DNA of 64,000 bases. Source: Mycolicibacterium hodleri (GTDB lineage: Bacteria > Actinomycetota > Actinomycetes > Mycobacteriales > Mycobacteriaceae). Position numbers and translations under genes: made by a program. The stretch lies in assembly GCF_025822245.1 (NCBI RefSeq), contig NZ_JACKTL010000020.1, forward strand, positions 1 through 64,000, written 5' to 3'. Numbering within the stretch: the stretch's first letter is position 1; the number at the start of each line of letters is the position of its first letter. The notes below the pieces were generated by a model. The model had not been told where the DNA came from. It worked only from the letters and a program-made list of their open reading frames with translations, and ran no database searches. Of the stretch, positions 54,208-64,000 are shown piece by piece.

Positions 54208-56067
54208 GTGAGCGCACCGACCACGCGACCACCGGAGCCGGGCACCCGAGCCAACGGCTCGCCGGCAGTCGCAAGCCCGACCGCAACGCAGCCGAGAAAG
54301 GTTGCCCCGCAACAGATGACGGGCGCCCAGGCCGTCATCCGCTCGCTCGAGGAACTCGACGTTGACGTCATCTTCGGCATCCCCGGCGGCGCCGTGCTGC
54401 CGGTCTACGATCCGCTGTTCGACTCGGTCAAGCTCCGGCACGTGCTGGTGCGTCACGAGCAGGGCGCCGGACACGCCGCCAGCGGGTACGCCCACGCCAC
54501 CGGCAAGGTCGGCGTGATGATGGCCACCTCCGGTCCCGGCGCCACCAATCTGGTGACGCCACTGGCCGACGCGCAGATGGACTCGATCCCCGTCGTCGCC
54601 ATCACCGGGCAGGTCGGTCGCTCCCTCATCGGCACCGACGCCTTCCAGGAAGCCGACATCTCGGGCATCACGATGCCGATCACCAAGCACAACTTCCTGG
54701 TTCGCAACGGCGACGACATCGCCCAGCTGATCGCCGAGGCGTTCCACATCGCCAGGTCGGGCCGCCCCGGTGCCGTCCTGGTGGACATCCCCAAGGACGT
54801 GCTGCAGGCGCAGTGCACGTTCAGCTGGCCGCCGAAGATCGACCTGCCCGGGTACAAGCCCAACACCAGGCCCCACAGCAGGCAGGTCCGCGAGGCGGCC
54901 AAGCTCATCGCGGCGGCCAGCAAGCCGGTGCTGTACGTCGGCGGCGGCGTGATCCGCGGCGAGGCCACCGACGAGCTCCTGGAGCTCGCCAACCTGACCG
55001 GCATCCCCGTGGTCACCACGCTGATGGCCCGCGGCGCGTTCCCCGACAGCCATCCGCAGAACCTCGGCATGCCGGGCATGCACGGCACCGTGGCGGCCGT
55101 CGGGGCCCTGCAGAAGAGCGACCTGCTGATCGCACTGGGCACCCGCTTCGACGACCGCGTGACCGGCAAGCTGGACTCGTTCGCGCCCGATGCGAAGGTG
55201 ATCCACGCCGACATCGACCCCGCGGAGATCGGCAAGAACCGCAACGCCGACGTCCCGATCGTGGGTGACGTGAAGAACGTGATCGCCGACCTGCTCGACG
55301 CGCTGCGGCGCGACGGCACGGACAAGGCGACGCTCGACCTCGACGAGTGGTGGGGATACCTGAACGGCGTGCAGGCGACCTTCCCGTTGAGTTACGGGCC
55401 GCAGAGCGACGGCAGCATGAGCCCCGAGTTCGTCATCGAGTCGCTAGGCCGGATCGCCGGTCCGGACGCGGTGTACGTGGCAGGCGTTGGGCAGCACCAG
55501 ATGTGGGCCGCGCAGTTCATCTCCTACGAGAACCCCAAGACGTGGCTCAACTCCGGTGGTCTCGGCACCATGGGCTACGCCGTGCCCGCCGCGATGGGTG
55601 CGAAGTTCGCACGTCCGGAGGCCGAGGTGTGGGCCATCGACGGTGACGGCTGCTTCCAGATGACCAACCAGGAGTTGGCGACCTGTGCCGTCGAGGGCGC
55701 ACCCATCAAGGTCGCACTGATCAACAACGGCAACCTGGGCATGGTGCGGCAGTGGCAGACGCTGTTCTACGAAGAGCGCTACAGCCAGACCAACCTGTCC
55801 ACGCACAGCCATCGCATCCCCGACTTCGTCAAGCTGGCCGAGGCGCTGGGCTGCGTCGGATTGCGTTGTGAGCGAGCCGAAGACGTCGAGGACGTCATCA
55901 ACCAGGCTCGGGCGATCAACGACCGTCCGGTGGTGATCGACTTCATCGTCGGCGCCGACGCCCAGGTGTGGCCGATGGTGGCCGCGGGCATGAGCAACGA
56001 CCAGATCGAGGCCGCCCGGGGGATCCGGCCGCTGTTCGACGATCAGGGCAACGAGGGACACGCCTGA
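54208..56067 (+). CDS. ilvB: Acetolactate synthase large subunit
   Basis: A 619-residue ThDP enzyme. The activating glutamate is E84 ([15 protein letters not shown]); the ThDP/Mg motif starts at D478 in [17 protein letters not shown] and ends in [11 protein letters not shown]. The N-terminal 35 residues are a Pro/Ala-rich extension as in other mycobacteria. It makes acetolactate or acetohydroxybutyrate for valine, leucine and isoleucine synthesis, with FAD as structural cofactor. GTG 54208 follows an AGAGGA-like site and lies 46 bp after the attenuator. Its stop overlaps ilvN by one base. Confidence 0.97.
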   Translation: MSAPTTRPPEPGTRANGSPAVASPTATQPRKVAPQQMTGAQAVIRSLEELDVDVIFGIPGGAVLPVYDPLFDSVKLRHVLVRHEQGAGHAASGYAHATGKVGVMMATSGPGATNLVTPLADAQMDSIPVVAITGQVGRSLIGTDAFQEADISGITMPITKHNFLVRNGDDIAQLIAEAFHIARSGRPGAVLVDIPKDVLQAQCTFSWPPKIDLPGYKPNTRPHSRQVREAAKLIAAASKPVLYVGGGVIRGEATDELLELANLTGIPVVTTLMARGAFPDSHPQNLGMPGMHGTVAAVGALQKSDLLIALGTRFDDRVTGKLDSFAPDAKVIHADIDPAEIGKNRNADVPIVGDVKNVIADLLDALRRDGTDKATLDLDEWWGYLNGVQATFPLSYGPQSDGSMSPEFVIESLGRIAGPDAVYVAGVGQHQMWAAQFISYENPKTWLNSGGLGTMGYAVPAAMGAKFARPEAEVWAIDGDGCFQMTNQELATCAVEGAPIKVALINNGNLGMVRQWQTLFYEERYSQTNLSTHSHRIPDFVKLAEALGCVGLRCERAEDVEDVINQARAINDRPVVIDFIVGADAQVWPMVAAGMSNDQIEAARGIRPLFDDQGNEGHA

Positions 56068-56573
56068 TGAGCATCAAGACCCACACGCTGTCGGTGCTCG
56101 TCGAGGACAAGCCGGGCGTGCTCGCGCGCGTCGCGTCGTTGTTCTCGCGGCGTGGCTTCAACATTCAGTCGCTCGCCGTGGGTGCCACCGAGCAGAAGAA
56201 CCTGTCCCGGATGACGATCGTCGTGTCGGTGGAGGACTTCCCGCTCGAGCAGATCACCAAGCAGCTCAACAAGCTGATCAACGTGATCAAGATCGTCGAG
56301 CAGGACGAGGACAACTCGGTCTCTCGCGAGCTGGCGCTGATCAAGGTTCGTGCCGACGCCACCACCCGGGGGCAGATCATCGAGGCGGTGAACCTGTTCC
56401 GCGCCAAGGTGGTCGACGTCTCCGCCGAGTCGCTGGTGGTCGAGGCGACCGGTACGCCTGGCAAGCTGACGGCGCTGCTGAACCTCCTCGAGCCCTACGG
56501 CATCAGGGAGATCGCACAGTCCGGCATGGTGACGCTCTCGCGCGGTCCGCGCGGCATCGTCACCACCAAGTAA
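56067..56573 (+). CDS. ilvN: Acetolactate synthase small (regulatory) subunit
   Basis: A 168-residue protein with an N-terminal ACT domain (HTLSVLVEDKPGVLARVASLFSRRGFNIQSLAVGATE) and the IlvN C-terminal domain (IRVRADATTRGQI-like segment and VVEATGTPGKLTALLNLLEPYGIREIAQSGMV). It activates IlvB and confers valine feedback inhibition. The ATG overlaps the ilvB TGA by one base (TGATG). ilvC follows after 40 bp. Confidence 0.97.
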   Translation: MSIKTHTLSVLVEDKPGVLARVASLFSRRGFNIQSLAVGATEQKNLSRMTIVVSVEDFPLEQITKQLNKLINVIKIVEQDEDNSVSRELALIKVRADATTRGQIIEAVNLFRAKVVDVSAESLVVEATGTPGKLTALLNLLEPYGIREIAQSGMVTLSRGPRGIVTTK

Positions 56574-56604
56574 CGCAGTTTCGACGAAAAACGAACGAAG
56601 ATAA

Positions 56605-57627
<1,023 letters not shown>

Positions 57628-57638
57628 CACCACGCGAT

Positions 57639-57681
57639 TTCGGCGCGCTCGACCGCGATCACCGCGGTTGGGCGCGCCGAA
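57639..57681. terminator. Hairpin between convergent ilvC and oxidoreductase genes
   Basis: TTCGGCGCGC at 57639-57648 pairs perfectly with GCGCGCCGAA at 57672-57681, and inside it ACCGCG (57652-57657) pairs with CGCGGT (57663-57668). There is no T run on either strand, so it would be a U-less, probably bidirectional terminator. Confidence 0.6.
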
Positions 57682-57682
57682 G

Positions 57683-59116
57683 TCATGCCGGGGCCAGGTT
57701 CGGCAGCGTCGTAAGCCCGAATTCGCGGCGCAGCAGGGTGCGGGCCGCGTAGTACCCGGCCATGCCGTGCACGCCGGTACCCGGCGGCGTGGCCGACGAG
57801 CAGAGGTACGCCTTCGGGATCGGCGTGGTCCACGGGTCGAGACGCAGCGTCGGCCCGATCAGCGCGCCGAACAGGGTCGCGCCGCCCACGATGATGTCGC
57901 CACCGACGTAATTGGCGTTGTGATCGGCCATCTGGGCGGCGGGCACGCAGCGTGCCGCCACCACCAAGTCCCGGAAACCTGGCGCGGCCCGCTCGAACAT
58001 GTCGGTGATCGTCTCGACGAGATTGGCCGTGGAGCCCGACGGGACGTGGGCGTAGGTCCACAGCGGCCGGCGTCCGTGCGCGTCTATCCGGGACGGATCC
58101 GACACGTGCGGCAGGGCCGCCAGCGTCATCGGCCACGAGGCGTGGCGACCCGCGTTGACCTCGCGTTCGGCCTGGGCCATCTGCGCCCGGCTGCCGCCCA
58201 TGTGCACAGTCGACGCCCGCCCGAGGCGCTCGTCGAGCCACGGAATCTCACCCGACAGAACGAAGTCGACCTTGCAGACGCCTGGCCCGAAACGGTAGCG
58301 GCGCAAGGCCTTTGCATACCTGGGCGGGACGGCGTCACCGTAGACGTCCAACAGGGCCGTCGGCGCGGTGTCGTAGACGACCACACCGGGCGGGGGAGTG
58401 GTCACCGGCTCCCCGACCACCACCTCCCCACCGTGCGCGAGCAGGTCGGCGATGAGCGCGTCGGCGATCGTCTGGGTGCCCCCGACGGGCACGGGCCACC
58501 CCGCGGTGTGCGCCACGGTCCCGAGCATCAACCCGGCCCCGCTGTTGACCGGGGATGGCATCGTCGAGATGGCATGGGCGCCAACGCCAGTGAACAACGC
58601 CCGCGCGTCCTCGCCGCGGAGCACCCCCCACGCCGGGCTGCCCTGGGCCAGCACCCTCAGGCCCGTGCGCACCGTCGTCGCCAGGTCCGGCGGCAGCGAG
58701 CGCTTGTCGCCGAGAAAGAAACCGAGCACGCCGTCGACGTGGTCGACCAACGGGCCGAAGAGGCGCCGCCACGAACCTCCGTCGTCGAGCTCGGCGCACG
58801 TCCGGTCCAACGAGCGGTAGGCCACCGCCGCGGACCGGCCCGGCAGCGGGTTGGCGTAGGAGATCTCCGGCGCCGTCAGCCGAACGCCGCGCGCGGCCAG
58901 GTCGAACTCGGCGAAGAACGGTGACGCCACCCCGAGCGGGTGCACCGCCGAGCAGACGTCGTGACTGACGCCGGGGTACTCCGGGTCGGGCATGGTCCGC
59001 GCGCCGCCGCCAGCGGTGGGCTGCGCCTCGATCACCCGCACGCGCAAGCCGGCCCTGGCGCAGATGACGGCCGCGCTCAGCCCGTTGGGTCCACTACCGA
59101 CGACCGTGACGTCCAT
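57683..59116 (-). CDS. FAD-dependent phytoene desaturase-like oxidoreductase (Rv2997-like)
   Basis: A 477-residue flavoprotein. The dinucleotide-binding motif MDVTVVGSGPNGLSAAVICARAGLRVRVIEA opens the protein, with GGGARTMPDPEYPGVSHDVCSAVHPL nearby. The C-terminal FAD motif is SATPPGTGVHGMAGYYAARTLL. It belongs to the CrtI/amine-oxidase-like group; the substrate is unknown, and no carotenoid genes are near, so carotenoid chemistry should not be assumed. Divergent from serA, with only 30 bp between start codons. Confidence 0.85.
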   Translation of the reverse strand: MDVTVVGSGPNGLSAAVICARAGLRVRVIEAQPTAGGGARTMPDPEYPGVSHDVCSAVHPLGVASPFFAEFDLAARGVRLTAPEISYANPLPGRSAAVAYRSLDRTCAELDDGGSWRRLFGPLVDHVDGVLGFFLGDKRSLPPDLATTVRTGLRVLAQGSPAWGVLRGEDARALFTGVGAHAISTMPSPVNSGAGLMLGTVAHTAGWPVPVGGTQTIADALIADLLAHGGEVVVGEPVTTPPPGVVVYDTAPTALLDVYGDAVPPRYAKALRRYRFGPGVCKVDFVLSGEIPWLDERLGRASTVHMGGSRAQMAQAEREVNAGRHASWPMTLAALPHVSDPSRIDAHGRRPLWTYAHVPSGSTANLVETITDMFERAAPGFRDLVVAARCVPAAQMADHNANYVGGDIIVGGATLFGALIGPTLRLDPWTTPIPKAYLCSSATPPGTGVHGMAGYYAARTLLRREFGLTTLPNLAPA

Positions 59117-59134
59117 CTAGTTATTACAGCCCAC

Positions 59135-59146
59135 TACTCTGTTCGC
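59135..59146 (+). promoter_or_regulatory. -10 box TACTCT for serA
   Basis: TACTCT at 59135-59140 lies 6 nt before GTG 59147 within the 30-bp divergent gap; leaderless pattern. The -35 region would fall inside the first codons of the oxidoreductase gene. Confidence 0.5.
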
Positions 59147-60733
59147 GTGAGCCTGCCCGTTGTTTTGATCGCCGACAAACTCGCCGAATCGACAGTTGCC
59201 GCCCTGGGGGACCAGGTCGAGGTGCGCTGGGTCGACGGCCCCGACCGGGAGAAGCTGCTGGCCGCAGTCCCGGAAGCCGACGCCCTGCTGGTGCGCTCGG
59301 CGACGACGGTGGACGCCGAGGTCCTCGCCGCGGCACCCAAGTTGAAGATCGTCGCCCGCGCCGGCGTCGGCCTCGACAACGTCGACGTGGACGCCGCCAC
59401 CGCACGTGGCGTACTGGTCGTCAACGCGCCGACGTCGAACATCCACAGCGCCGCCGAGCACGCACTGGCGCTGATGCTGGCCGCGGCCCGCCAGATCCCC
59501 GCGGCCGATGCGACTCTGCGCGAGCACACCTGGAAGCGGTCGAAGTTCTCCGGCGTGGAGATCTTCGGCAAGACGGTCGGCGTGGTCGGGCTCGGGCGCA
59601 TCGGGCAGCTCGTCGCGCAGCGGCTGGCCGCGTTCGGCGCCCACATCACCGCGTACGACCCCTATGTCTCGCAGGCCCGCGCCGCGCAGCTCGGCATCGA
59701 GCTGCTGTCGCTCGACGAGCTCCTCGGGCGCGCCGACTTCATCTCGGTGCATCTGCCCAAGACCAAGGAGACGGCCGGCCTCATCGGCACCGACGCCCTG
59801 GCCAAGACCAAGCCGGGTGTCATCATCGTCAACGCCGCCCGCGGCGGACTGGTTGACGAGCAGGCCCTGGCCGACGCGATCACGAGCGGCCACGTCCGCG
59901 GCGCCGGACTGGACGTCTTCTCGACCGAACCGTGCACCGACAGCCCGCTGTTCGAGCTGCCCGAGGTCGTCGTCACCCCGCACCTCGGTGCGTCGACGGC
60001 CGAGGCGCAGGACCGCGCGGGCACCGACGTCGCGGCGAGCGTGCGGCTGGCGCTGGCGGGGGAGTTCGTGCCCGACGCCGTCAACGTCGGCGGCGGTGTG
60101 GTCGGCGAGGAGGTCGCCCCGTGGCTGGACCTGGTGCGCAAGCTGGGTCTGCTGGTGGGTGCGCTGTCCGCGGAGTTGCCCACCAACCTGTCCGTTCAGG
60201 TCCGTGGCGAGCTGGCGTCCGAAGAGGTCGACGTCCTGAAGCTCTCGGCGTTGCGGGGACTGTTCTCCGCCGTCATCGAGGACCAGGTGACGTTCGTCAA
60301 CGCCCCGTCACTGGCTGCCGAGCGCGGGGTGGAGGCCGCGATCACCACGGCGCCGGAGAGCCCCAACCACCGCAGCGTCGTCGACGTGCGGGCCGTGGCC
60401 GCCGACGGGTCGACGGTCAACGTGGCGGGCACCCTCTCGGGTCCGCAGCAGGTGCAGAAGATCGTCCAGATCAACGAGCGGAACCTCGACCTGCGCGCCG
60501 AGGGCGTGAACCTCATCGTCAACTACAGCGACGTACCGGGGGCGCTGGGCACGATCGGTACGAGGCTGGGCGGCGCCGGGGTCAACATCCTCGCCGCCCA
60601 ACTCAGTCAGGACGCCGACGGTGACGGCGCCACGATCATGCTGCGGCTGGACCGCCAGGTCCCCGACGACGTGTTGACCGCGCTCGGCGCCGACGTCAGC
60701 GCCACGACCCTGGAATTGGTGGACCTGTCATGA
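59147..60733 (+). CDS. serA: D-3-phosphoglycerate dehydrogenase
   Basis: A 528-residue type I PGDH. The substrate and NAD domains contain [15 protein letters not shown], the substrate arginine R232 in [10 protein letters not shown], and the catalytic H279 in [12 protein letters not shown]. The long C-terminal part has the allosteric substrate-binding domain and an ACT domain ([26 protein letters not shown]) for serine feedback. It commits 3-phosphoglycerate to serine. Length equals mycobacterial SerA1. The stop overlaps leuB by ATGA. Confidence 0.97.
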   Translation: MSLPVVLIADKLAESTVAALGDQVEVRWVDGPDREKLLAAVPEADALLVRSATTVDAEVLAAAPKLKIVARAGVGLDNVDVDAATARGVLVVNAPTSNIHSAAEHALALMLAAARQIPAADATLREHTWKRSKFSGVEIFGKTVGVVGLGRIGQLVAQRLAAFGAHITAYDPYVSQARAAQLGIELLSLDELLGRADFISVHLPKTKETAGLIGTDALAKTKPGVIIVNAARGGLVDEQALADAITSGHVRGAGLDVFSTEPCTDSPLFELPEVVVTPHLGASTAEAQDRAGTDVAASVRLALAGEFVPDAVNVGGGVVGEEVAPWLDLVRKLGLLVGALSAELPTNLSVQVRGELASEEVDVLKLSALRGLFSAVIEDQVTFVNAPSLAAERGVEAAITTAPESPNHRSVVDVRAVAADGSTVNVAGTLSGPQQVQKIVQINERNLDLRAEGVNLIVNYSDVPGALGTIGTRLGGAGVNILAAQLSQDADGDGATIMLRLDRQVPDDVLTALGADVSATTLELVDLS

Positions 60734-61737
60734 GACTGGCCGTCATCGCCGGAGACGGCATCGGACCCGAGGTCGTCGACGAGGCGCTCAAGGTGCTCGA
60801 CGTCGTCACCCCGGGAGTCGAGAAGACCACCTACGACGTCGGCGCCCGGCGCTACCACGCCACCGGCGAGGTCATGCCCGACGGTCTGGTCGACGAACTG
60901 CGTACCCACGACGCAATCCTGTTGGGCGCCATCGGCGATCCATCGGTGCCCAGCGGCGTGCTCGAGCGCGGACTGTTGCTGCGGATGCGGTTCGAGCTCG
61001 ACCACCACGTCAACCTCCGCCCGTCGAAGCTCCATGCCGGGGTCACCAGCCCGTTGGGTGAGGTGGACCTCGACTTCGTGGTCGTCCGCGAGGGCACCGA
61101 AGGCCCGTACACCGGCAACGGCGGTGCGATCCGCGTCGGCACGCCGCACGAGGTGGCGACCGAGGTCAGCCTCAACACCGCGTTCGGCGTCGAGCGCGTG
61201 GTACGCGACGCCTTCGCGCGGGCGGCCACTCGCCGCAAGCACCTGACGCTGGTGCACAAGACCAACGTGTTGGCGTTCGCGGGCAAGCTGTGGTCGCGTG
61301 TCGTCGACGAAGTGGGCCAAGAGTTTCCCGACGTCGAGGTCGCCTACCAGCACGTCGACGCCGCCACGATCCACATGGTCACCGACCCGGGACGCTTCGA
61401 CGTGATCGTCACCGACAACCTGTTCGGCGACATCATCACCGACCTCGCGGCAGCGGTGTCCGGCGGCATCGGGCTGGCCGCCAGTGGCAACATCGACGCG
61501 ACGCGGACCAACCCGTCGATGTTCGAGCCGGTGCACGGCAGCGCGCCCGACATCGCGGGCAAGGGCGTCGCCGACCCGACCGCGGCGGTCATGTCGGTCG
61601 CCCTTCTGTTGGCGCACGTGGGTGAGGACGCCGCGGCAGCGCGGGTCGACGCGGCGGTGGCCAAGCACCTCGCCACGCTCGACGGCGCGAAGCTCTCGAC
61701 GTCGGAGACCGGCGACCGCATCGTGGGTCTGCTCTGA
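60730..61737 (+). CDS. leuB: 3-isopropylmalate dehydrogenase
   Basis: A 335-residue beta-decarboxylating dehydrogenase: [21 protein letters not shown] at the start, the substrate-binding arginine-rich region, LVHKTNVL, and the signature [27 protein letters not shown]. It oxidises and decarboxylates 3-isopropylmalate in leucine synthesis with NAD+ and Mg2+. The actinobacterial form is short (about 336 residues) compared with E. coli. Translationally coupled to serA. Confidence 0.96.
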   Translation: MRLAVIAGDGIGPEVVDEALKVLDVVTPGVEKTTYDVGARRYHATGEVMPDGLVDELRTHDAILLGAIGDPSVPSGVLERGLLLRMRFELDHHVNLRPSKLHAGVTSPLGEVDLDFVVVREGTEGPYTGNGGAIRVGTPHEVATEVSLNTAFGVERVVRDAFARAATRRKHLTLVHKTNVLAFAGKLWSRVVDEVGQEFPDVEVAYQHVDAATIHMVTDPGRFDVIVTDNLFGDIITDLAAAVSGGIGLAASGNIDATRTNPSMFEPVHGSAPDIAGKGVADPTAAVMSVALLLAHVGEDAAAARVDAAVAKHLATLDGAKLSTSETGDRIVGLL

Positions 61738-61740
61738 CCT

Positions 61741-61764
61741 GATCGCCTGATACTCAGGCTGATC
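61741..61764. promoter_or_regulatory. Palindrome GATC-G-CCTGA-TAC-TCAGG-CT-GATC after leuB
   Basis: A nested inverted repeat (CCTGA 61746-61750, TCAGG 61754-61758, flanking GATC on both sides) lies 4 bp after the leuB stop and about 30 bp before a TAGCGT box (61795-61800) likely to drive the GNAT/transport operon. It could be an operator for that operon or a weak leuB terminator; no T run follows. Confidence 0.4.
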
Positions 61765-61827
61765 CAAAGGGTGGAGACCGGCCGATCGTGCTCCTAGCGT
61801 CGAGGTGTCAGACGCAAGGAGTATCGA

Positions 61828-62550
61828 TTGACCACGAAAACCGTTCGTGCGGCCAGAGATTCGGCGCTTCACCCGCTTGACGACCCCGTTCGGTCGTCGT
61901 TGCGCGGTGCACACGCGCGGTTCGCGGTCTGGTCCGGACGCATCGCCAGGTACGACTCGGAGGTCGCCGGATTCGTCGGCCATCCGCCCCGGCTGGACGC
62001 GGGAGACTGGGCGGATCTGGCCGAGTTGGCCGGCCCGGCGGCGGAGGTGTCGTTGCGCGGGGCCCACGTGCCGCCCGCCGGCTGGGACCTCCTCGGGCAA
62101 CTGGGGTCGGTGCAGCTCGACGGGTCGGACCTCGAGGTGGCTCCCGACCCGGACGTCGTCGTCCTGGGATCCGACGACGTGCCGCAGATGCTGGACCTGG
62201 TCGCGCGCACCGAACCCGGTCCGTTCCGGGTGCGGACGATCGAGATGGGAACCTATCTTGGGTTCGTCGACGACGGCAGGTTGGTCGCGTTGGCCGGTGA
62301 ACGCATGCATCCCGACGGATGGACCGAGATCAGCGCGGTGTGCACCGATCCGCGATTTCGCAGGCGAGGTCTGAGCACCCGCCTGGTCCGTGCGGTGGGA
62401 TACGGAATTCGCGCGCGGGGCGCGATTCCGTTCTTGCATGCGAGAGCCGACAACGTCTCGGCCATCCGGCTCTACGAGTCGTTGGGGTTCACGCTTCGGC
62501 AGCGCTCGGTGCTGACCCGGCTCCGCACTCCCGGGGGCGGTGAGCGGTGA
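61828..62550 (+). CDS. GNAT-family N-acetyltransferase
   Basis: A 240-residue protein from TTG 61828, preceded by AAGGAG (61816-61821). The C-terminal half is a GNAT domain: the acetyl-CoA motif is SAVCTDPRFRRRGLSTRLVRAVGYGIRARGAIPFLHARADNVSAIRLYESLGFTLRQRS. The N-terminal half is family specific. The TGA overlaps the GTG of an amino-acid permease. Acetyltransferases encoded with polar amino-acid importers often modify an imported amine or sulfur amino acid (as YtmI does in Bacillus), which is the best guess for its role. Confidence 0.82.
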   Translation: MTTKTVRAARDSALHPLDDPVRSSLRGAHARFAVWSGRIARYDSEVAGFVGHPPRLDAGDWADLAELAGPAAEVSLRGAHVPPAGWDLLGQLGSVQLDGSDLEVAPDPDVVVLGSDDVPQMLDLVARTEPGPFRVRTIEMGTYLGFVDDGRLVALAGERMHPDGWTEISAVCTDPRFRRRGLSTRLVRAVGYGIRARGAIPFLHARADNVSAIRLYESLGFTLRQRSVLTRLRTPGGGER

Positions 62551-63512
62551 CCGCGGTGGCGCCCAACGCTTCCGGCGCGGCCGTCGACGACGATCCGGGG
62601 ATCGACGCCGACGCCCTGACCGTGGCCCGCACCTGGCACCCGTGGCGGTGGGTGATCGGCGCGGCGACACTCGTGGTGCTCGCCCAGTTCGTCCACGGTC
62701 TGGCCACCAACCCCGGGTGGGACTGGGGCACCTTCGCCCAGTACTTCACTGCCAAGTCGGTGATGGCCGCACTCTGGCTGACGATCCAGTTGACGTTCTG
62801 GGGCACTCTAATCGGCTTCGCCCTCGGCATTGCCATCGCCGCCGCCCGGCTGTCGCACAACCCGGTGCTGCAAGTGATTTCGTGGTGCTACGTCTGGGCG
62901 TTTCGCTCCATCCCGTTGATTGTGCAGCTGCTGTTCTGGTTCAACATCGCCTACCTGTACCGGACGCTGAGCGTCGGCGTCCCGTTCGGACCCGCCGTCT
63001 TCACCTTCGACGTGAACGGCGTCATCAGCGGCCCGATGGCGGCGATCATCGGTCTCGCGTTGCATCAGGCCGCGTACTCGGCGGAGATCGTCCGCGCCGG
63101 GATCATCTCCGTCGACCAGGGCCAGCTCGAAGCGTCTGCGGCGCTGGGCATTCCCAAGCGCCGAGAGTTCTTCAAGATCGTCTTGCCGCAGGCGATGCGA
63201 GGGATCCTGCCGAACGCGGCCAACGAGGTGATCTCGTTGTTCAAGGGGACGTCGATCGTCTCGGTGATGGCGATCGCGGAACTCTTCTATCAGGTTCAGG
63301 TCATCTACGGCCGCAGCGGACGAGTGGTGCCGCTGCTCATGGTGGCCACCGTCTGGTACATCGTCCTCACCTCGTTGCTGTCGATCGTGCAGTTCTACGT
63401 CGAGCGTCACTATGCGAGGGGCGCTCTGCGGACGGTCCCGCTCACCCCCATTCAGGCACTCCGCAGAAGGCTTGAGGCACTTCCCCTTTCGCCGCGGGGG
63501 GCGACCCGATGA
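62547..63512 (+). CDS. Polar amino acid ABC transporter permease (HisM/GlnP type)
   Basis: A 321-residue membrane protein. An N-terminal helix (WVIGAATLVVLAQFVHGLA) is followed by the HisMQ permease domain starting ALWLTIQLTFWGTLIGFALGIAIAAARLS. It contains WAFRSIPLIVQLLFW and the EAA loop EASAALGIPKRREFFKIVLPQAMRGILPNAANE. It forms the pore for a polar amino acid or related compound. Coupled by GTGA to the GNAT gene and by ATGA to the ATPase gene; no substrate-binding protein gene is visible before the window ends. Confidence 0.9.
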   Translation: MTAVAPNASGAAVDDDPGIDADALTVARTWHPWRWVIGAATLVVLAQFVHGLATNPGWDWGTFAQYFTAKSVMAALWLTIQLTFWGTLIGFALGIAIAAARLSHNPVLQVISWCYVWAFRSIPLIVQLLFWFNIAYLYRTLSVGVPFGPAVFTFDVNGVISGPMAAIIGLALHQAAYSAEIVRAGIISVDQGQLEASAALGIPKRREFFKIVLPQAMRGILPNAANEVISLFKGTSIVSVMAIAELFYQVQVIYGRSGRVVPLLMVATVWYIVLTSLLSIVQFYVERHYARGALRTVPLTPIQALRRRLEALPLSPRGATR

Positions 63513-64000
63513 CCGGCTTCGCGGTCGAGGTGCGGGGAGTGCGCAAGTCCTACGGGGCGCTCGAGGTCCTCAAGGGCGTCGACCTGACGGTGCGCCCCGG
63601 TGAGGTCACGGCGATCCTCGGGCCGTCGGGTTCGGGGAAGTCGACGCTGTTGCGGGTGCTGAACCACCTCGAGAAGGTGGACGCGGGGCTGGTCAGGGTC
63701 GACGGCGAGCTGGTCGGCTACCGGCTCAAGGGCCGCACGTTGCACGAGCTCAAACCTCGCGAGATTCTGCGGCAGCGCAGCCAGATCGGCTTCGTGTTCC
63801 AGAACTTCAACCTCTTCCCGCACCTGACCGTGCTGGAGAACGTGATGGAGGCGCCGGTGTCGGCACAGGGCCGGCGCCGTGACGAGGTCCGGGCGCAGGC
63901 CCTCGAACTGCTCGAGCGCGTCGGGGTCGGCGACAAGGCCGACGACTATCCCCGTCGGCTGTCCGGCGGCCAACAGCAGCGCGTCGCGATCGCCCGCGCA
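63509..64000 (+). CDS. Polar amino acid ABC transporter ATPase (GlnQ/HisP type), truncated by window end
   Basis: The first 164 codons of an ATPase: VEVRGVRKSYGALEVLKGVDLTV, Walker A GPSGSGKSTLL, Q-loop FVFQNFNLFPHLTVLENV, and the signature LSGGQQQRVAIARA reaching the last base. The Walker B and switch regions lie beyond the window. It has an insert VGYRLKGRTLHELKPREI before the Q-loop, as in glutamine/histidine-type ATPases. It powers the adjoining permease. Confidence 0.9.
   Translation, partial: MTGFAVEVRGVRKSYGALEVLKGVDLTVRPGEVTAILGPSGSGKSTLLRVLNHLEKVDAGLVRVDGELVGYRLKGRTLHELKPREILRQRSQIGFVFQNFNLFPHLTVLENVMEAPVSAQGRRRDEVRAQALELLERVGVGDKADDYPRRLSGGQQQRVAIARA

Noticed and set aside
60607..62670. 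687-codon minus-strand frame opposite leuB and the GNAT gene
   Set aside because: Composition is that of a GC-rich antisense frame, and both plus-strand genes are certain.

Overview
The window is chromosomal DNA of a high-GC actinobacterium, almost certainly a Mycolicibacterium/Mycobacterium. The evidence is the gene content and order, the many GTG starts, the dense GTGA/ATGA stop-start overlaps, and the repeated TANNNT promoter boxes placed 6-9 nt before start codons, which is the mycobacterial leaderless pattern. From memory of M. tuberculosis H37Rv, and not from any search, much of the window follows the order Rv3041c to Rv2995c in inverted orientation.

Layout. (1) 0.1-2.5 kb: a MocR-type regulator divergent from a small ORF and a YczE-like membrane protein. 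(2) 2.4-13.5 kb: ABC ATPase, NUDIX hydrolase, a short enoyl-CoA-hydratase-like protein, two methyltransferase-like proteins, a secreted DUF3298 protein, a beta-propeller lipoprotein and a hexapeptide acyltransferase. After these comes the minus-strand block of methyltransferase, GH57 and GT4 that matches the Rv3030-Rv3032 polymethylated/alpha-1,4-glucan polysaccharide genes. (3) 13.7-15.5 kb: etfB-etfA, followed by a clear intrinsic terminator. (4) 15.6-34.1 kb: an accessory block of about 18.5 kb set between etfA and the Rv3027c-like gene. It holds NmrA and cupin proteins, an FGGY kinase, a DUF222/HNH protein, a two-module Lrp/AsnC regulator with divergent SDR and luciferase-like genes, and a complete polyol operon (SorC regulator, EltD-like dehydrogenase, five-gene ABC importer, DhaKL-type kinase, RpiB-type isomerase). 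A secreted Pro/Ala-rich protein follows. (5) 34.2-45.9 kb: an OlsB/OlsA-like acyltransferase pair, cysteine desulfurase and mnmA, an LpqA-like lipoprotein, a MetE-like protein, a second secreted Pro/Ala-rich protein, an acyl-CoA synthetase, an MmcQ/YjbR protein, ligA, a ten-cysteine mini-protein and an ACT-domain protein. (6) 45.86-51.4 kb: a 35-bp tandem repeat, then gatC-gatA-pfkA-gatB and a GT2 glycosyltransferase. (7) 51.4-57.7 kb: lppZ, a DoxX protein, a CFP-6-like PH-domain protein, and ilvB-ilvN-ilvC behind a readable attenuator with its leader peptide. (8) 57.7-64 kb: an FAD-dependent oxidoreductase, serA-leuB, and a GNAT plus polar-amino-acid ABC operon that runs off the right edge.

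How the genes work together. The ilv-leu-ser block makes branched-chain amino acids and serine. IscS-like protein and MnmA cooperate in tRNA 2-thiolation. GatCAB provides Gln-tRNA/Asn-tRNA amidation. EtfBA carries electrons from acyl-CoA dehydrogenases. The polyol operon has every step needed for import, oxidation to a ketose, phosphorylation and isomerisation; by family resemblance I assign it to erythritol/threitol use. No rRNA, tRNA, CRISPR array, prophage or insertion sequence was recognised. The points most worth checking are the polyol operon with its three-half-site operator array and its paired ATPases with a substituted Q-loop, the ilvB attenuator, the 35-bp tandem repeat in the gatC promoter region, the two secreted proteins sharing a C-terminal GxRQARA motif, and the short enoyl-CoA-hydratase-like protein lacking both usual glutamates.
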